Assembly (NCBI GenBank): GCA_028708005.1
Contig: JAQVZV010000034.1
Span: forward strand, 1 to 7,950
Reading direction: 5' to 3'
DNA: 7,950 nucleotides
From: Bacilli bacterium
GTDB taxonomy: Bacteria > Bacillota_I > Bacilli_A > RF39 > UBA660
Shown: positions 6,687 to 7,950 of the stretch, piece after piece
Layout of the letters: every line of letters starts with the position of its first letter
Numbering within the stretch: position 1 is the stretch's first letter
Translations under genes and position numbers: made by a program
The notes under the pieces: model-generated
Seen by the model: the letters and a program-made list of their open reading frames with translations, nothing else
Database searches by the model: none
Told to the model about the DNA's origin: nothing

Positions 6687-7950
6687 TACTCACCTATGAT
6701 ATTAGCAGCGGCTCGCTGACCTGATATAACTGCACCTTCCATTGTTGCATATAAAGGTTGTCTAGTATAATCACCTGCTAAGGTTAAACCTTTAATAGGA
6801 GTTTTTTGAGTTGGGCGCATCCAATCATGATGAGGACCCAAATGATAAAATTTATCTCGTTCTCTTATGATTCTATAATCAGTAATGATACCTTTTAAAT
6901 TAATACCTAACTTACTAGCTTCTTTTAAAATTTGATTATATATAACCTCATTATCATTATCAATATATCTTTTAGGATCACCAATGATTACTGATAGTCT
7001 ACCAGGAACGTGCCTAAATGTTGAACGAGATTGTTCGGCAAAACTAGTCATCATTGTTTGAGGGCCAAAAGTTGTTCGATCATATGGTAGTGATGGTTTA
7101 GTTAAATCAAATTGGATAGTTAAAGCTGACATTGTTGGTATTTTAATAATTGATTTAATCCATGATTGTTTAATAGACATCTTTTTAAGCATTCTTTTAG
7201 CACTGATGATATCAGTGGCTAAAACAATATCTTTAGCATATAACTTCTGACCATTGTTTATCTCTACCCCAATAACTTGATCATCTTTAACAATTAAACT
7301 TAATACTTCAGCATCAAGGAGAATGTCACCTCCTTTTGCTTTTATGCCTTCACCAATAGGATTAGCTAACACATCAGTCATCCCACCCAAGTATGCCCCA
7401 ATTCTTAGTTTAGGAGCCCTTGGGAGCCCAGGAGCGAACAAACCAAAGAAAACCTTAGCAGAATACTCATCAGGTGGTAGAAAGAAAATACCAGTACTTA
7501 AAGCCGTTACAATATAAGAAAGAGCTTCACGAGTAACCCGATGTCTAATAGCATAATCAGTTACACTATAATCATCAAGTTCCTTAGGATTAAAAATATA
7601 ATCTTTAAACCCTGCCCCAAAAAAACTAAGTAATGACATCTTATCTTTCAATGATAATACATCACTATTACCAATAATCCCTGTTATAAACTTTATTGGG
7701 CCATAAAAAGGAGCAATCCCTAAAACAAGCTTATGTTTTCCTCTAACGATTCTAATATCCGCTTGTTTTTCCCACATAACAATATCATTAAGTTTGACAT
7801 TGACATTCCCAAGCAATTTAGGGAGTTCTTTATAAAAACCAATATGGCGGTGAAGACCCGATTCAACAATCATACCATTATCATCCCAAGAAGCAGTGCG
7901 ACCACCAAGAAACTTTTCTTTCTCAATGACAATCACTTTCTTGCCCTTGT
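6686..7950 (-). CDS. FAD-dependent oxidoreductase, phytoene desaturase (CrtP)-like (5' end beyond right edge)
   Basis: This is a flavoprotein of the amine oxidase/phytoene desaturase superfamily; 420 residues are visible, ending at TAA (6688-6686). The frame stays open to the right edge and reads KGKKVIVIEKEKFLGGRT, the second Rossmann strand with ribose-binding E9 and the GGR motif at 15-17. The GxGxxG loop, about 25-30 residues earlier, must lie outside the window. The GTG at 7936 falls inside that strand and is not a credible start. The C-terminal FAD motif LAGDYTRQPLYATMEGA (388-406) and the early TASWDDNG...ESGLH segment resemble plant/cyanobacterial CrtP desaturases more than bacterial CrtI. 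Such enzymes remove hydrogens from polyisoprenoids or related hydrophobic substrates at the membrane. Hydroxysqualene dehydroxylase-like or uncharacterised relatives are alternatives; the substrate cannot be told from this fragment. It converges on the small-protein gene with a 26-bp gap. Confidence 0.85.
   Translation of the reverse strand, partial: KGKKVIVIEKEKFLGGRTASWDDNGMIVESGLHRHIGFYKELPKLLGNVNVKLNDIVMWEKQADIRIVRGKHKLVLGIAPFYGPIKFITGIIGNSDVLSLKDKMSLLSFFGAGFKDYIFNPKELDDYSVTDYAIRHRVTREALSYIVTALSTGIFFLPPDEYSAKVFFGLFAPGLPRAPKLRIGAYLGGMTDVLANPIGEGIKAKGGDILLDAEVLSLIVKDDQVIGVEINNGQKLYAKDIVLATDIISAKRMLKKMSIKQSWIKSIIKIPTMSALTIQFDLTKPSLPYDRTTFGPQTMMTSFAEQSRSTFRHVPGRLSVIIGDPKRYIDNDNEVIYNQILKEASKLGINLKGIITDYRIIRERDKFYHLGPHHDWMRPTQKTPIKGLTLAGDYTRQPLYATMEGAVISGQRAAANIIGE

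Noticed and set aside
7323..7517. 64-codon plus-strand frame
   Set aside because: Antisense to the FAD oxidoreductase in a well-conserved stretch. A CCTCC-like sequence nearby does not act on this strand as a ribosome binding site.
7934..7936. GTG as start codon of the FAD oxidoreductase
   Set aside because: It encodes Val within the second strand of the Rossmann fold, the frame continues to the window edge, and starting here would remove the FAD-binding loop.
1..7950. Genetic code 4 (TGA = Trp), as in Mycoplasma/Spiroplasma
   Set aside because: No in-frame TGA appears in the two large frames, and the conserved Trp positions checked (W685, W690, W1129, W1843 in the synthase) use TGG.

Overview
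The window is very AT-rich (roughly 70% A+T by eye). It has strong AAGGAGG-type ribosome binding sites. There is no in-frame TGA in about 2,480 readable codons of the two large genes, and the Trp codons I checked are all TGG, so TGA is not read as tryptophan. This suggests a low-GC Bacillota or Mollicutes-related bacterium with the standard code (an Acholeplasma/Haloplasma/Izemoplasma-like lineage is plausible), and argues against a Mycoplasma or Spiroplasma with code 4. The taxonomic placement is inference.

Layout: (1) About three quarters of the window (down-strand from 6178 to the left edge) is one uninterrupted reading frame of at least 2,059 codons that runs off the left edge. It is a cyclic beta-1,2-glucan synthase (NdvB/Cgs type), with a membrane-embedded GT84 glycosyltransferase, a middle glycoamylase-like cyclisation domain (PF10091/GH189 type) and the start of the GH94 part. 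The GH94 catalytic domain lies outside the window. (2) A 166-bp divergent intergenic region holds a recognisable promoter for the synthase (extended -10, no good -35) and a pair of direct repeats 11 bp apart just upstream. (3) On the plus strand is a 104-residue protein I do not recognise. It has a signal peptide, an Asn/Asp-rich spacer with an 18-bp tandem repeat, one Gly-rich transmembrane helix and a basic tail. An intrinsic terminator overlaps its stop codon. (4) Converging on it from the right edge is the C-terminal 420 residues of a CrtP/phytoene-desaturase-like FAD oxidoreductase, whose N-terminal FAD-binding loop lies beyond the window.

How the genes relate: the synthase and the small surface protein are divergently transcribed from one control region, so shared regulation is possible, and both act at the cell surface. 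The FAD enzyme is convergent and belongs to another transcription unit. I see no RNA genes, insertion sequences, CRISPR arrays or defence genes. The least described element is the small Asn/Asp-rich membrane protein.
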